A stretch of 48,479 nt of DNA from a virus, in IMG/VR virus record IMGVR_UViG_3300008110_005229, positions 1 to 48,479 of that record; one strand, given 5' to 3'. A program made the position numbers and the translations under genes. The notes under the pieces were generated by a model. It saw only the letters and a program-made list of their open reading frames with translations. It ran no database searches and had not been told where the DNA came from. Below, in pieces: positions 48,079 through 48,479 of this stretch (position 1 is the stretch's first letter; every line of letters begins with the position of its first letter).

Positions 48079-48378
48079 AAATCCCGTCGACTGTAAACGT
48101 TATTACAGTCGTCCGCTATGCGACAATAGCCGGGGGCGGTGAACCGTGAAGAAAGATTCTCAAGACGTATCAGAGACTCGAACCGCTGGGGTGATGCTTA
48201 CATCCGAGGAAACAAATTAGACGGACAGGGTAACAACTCATGTAGGGGCGAAGTGGATATCGTAGCCTACAAAAATTTAAACAAGGAGAATGACATGAAA
48301 CGTGCTAAACGATAGTGTCATCCTAGACCCCCGTATGGTCCTGGATGGCACGTAAAAGAAAATCAATTACGAATCCAT
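48079..48378 (+). ncRNA. 300-base folded segment of unknown function
   Basis: No normal gene. It begins with a 9-pair hairpin (CGACTGTAA/TTACAGTCG, 48088-48111), later TGTAGG/CCTACA, and ends with a 9-pair stem GTGTCATCC/GGATGGCAC. The middle, with runs such as GGGTGATGC and CCGAGGAAAC, looks like a structured RNA. An AAGGAG precedes a six-codon frame reading MKRAKR (starting 48296). I do not recognise a known RNA family. Confidence 0.4.
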
Positions 48379-48454
48379 CCACAGCTGGCGTTAACGGTAG
48401 CGTACTCGGCTCTTAACCGATGAGGTGTCAGTTCGAATCTGACGCTGTGGACCA
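48379..48454 (+). tRNA. tRNA-Lys (CUU)
   Basis: Acceptor CCACAGC/GCTGTGG, discriminator A, anticodon loop CTCTTAA, T arm TTCGAAT, CCA encoded. Confidence 0.88.
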
Positions 48455-48457
48455 TAT

Positions 48458-48479
48458 GGGGGTATAATTCAACGGCTAG
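48458..48479 (+). tRNA. tRNA, partial at window end
   Basis: Starts GGGGGTATAATTCAACGGCT, a tRNA acceptor 5' strand and D arm; the anticodon lies beyond the window. Confidence 0.65.

Noticed and set aside
48079-48378. RNase P RNA or group I intron
   Set aside because: GAGGAAAC recalls part of the RNase P core, but the other conserved blocks are missing; no intron core pairing could be recognised.
1-48479. CRISPR arrays, insertion sequences, integrase or attachment sites
   Set aside because: No regularly spaced repeats, no transposase or integrase-like protein, and no tRNA-overlapping direct repeat was seen.

Overview
The window looks like a piece of a marine T4-like myovirus genome, and the host is probably an alphaproteobacterium. 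It has low GC, tightly overlapped genes (many ATGA and TAATG junctions), virion proteins of the kind seen in cyanophages and pelagiphages, T4-type late promoter boxes (TATAAATA), class Ia ribonucleotide reductase, an encoded tRNA cluster and a tmRNA. The tmRNA has the two-piece permuted layout typical of alphaproteobacteria. The bilin genes resemble the HO/PcyX type known from uncultured ocean phages. Host and family are inferences from gene content, not from a search.

Layout. 1-5.7 kb: end of a virion protein, a cysteine-rich protein, a small minus-strand group, then a nucleotidyltransferase-like/KxDG-protein pair. 5.8-14.2 kb: structural genes and a run of proteins sharing a short N-terminal peptide that resembles the T4 capsid-targeting sequence; one carries an HExxH peptidase motif and a hydrophobic domain. 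14.2-17.3 kb: exonuclease and tail fibre. 17.4-22.3 kb: nrdA, nrdB, glutaredoxin and a PAAR tip. 22.4-25 kb: nucleotidase, histone H1-like protein, IscU, SGNH hydrolase and IscA. 25-29.9 kb: SleB lysin, membrane proteins, bS21, DexA-like exonuclease and MazG. 30-34.6 kb: DnaK, Hsp20, ClpS, heme oxygenase, class II aldolase and bilin reductase. 34.6-44.4 kb: predicted capsid-targeted nuclease, a curli system (CsgF, CsgG, two curlin-repeat proteins, FecR-domain protein), a small HExxH protein and a CHASE2-type adenylate cyclase. 44.4-45.9 kb: minus-strand desaturase and small membrane proteins. 46-48.5 kb: permuted tmRNA, tandem sigma70 promoters, two small genes, eight complete tRNAs and one cut tRNA, with folded non-coding segments between them.

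How it may work together. DnaK, Hsp20, ClpS, tmRNA and bS21 form a translation and protein-quality set; dnaK and hsp20 share a leader in which the ribosome binding site can pair with a conserved TTCTT. IscU and IscA could supply Fe-S clusters. Several proteins with a capsid-targeting-like N terminus look enzymatic (peptidases, nuclease, nucleotidyltransferase) and could be packaged and injected. The curli cluster with its FecR protein and a cyclase next door looks like a phage-borne surface-amyloid export and signalling island.

The strongest oddities are: two genes 14 kb apart that both contain an A9 run in the same reading phase followed by a start-less open -1 frame of about 105-110 codons; the permuted tmRNA with a 31-codon tag; the curli/cyclase island; and the shared heat-shock leader. 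All family names come from reading motifs by eye; no database search was run.
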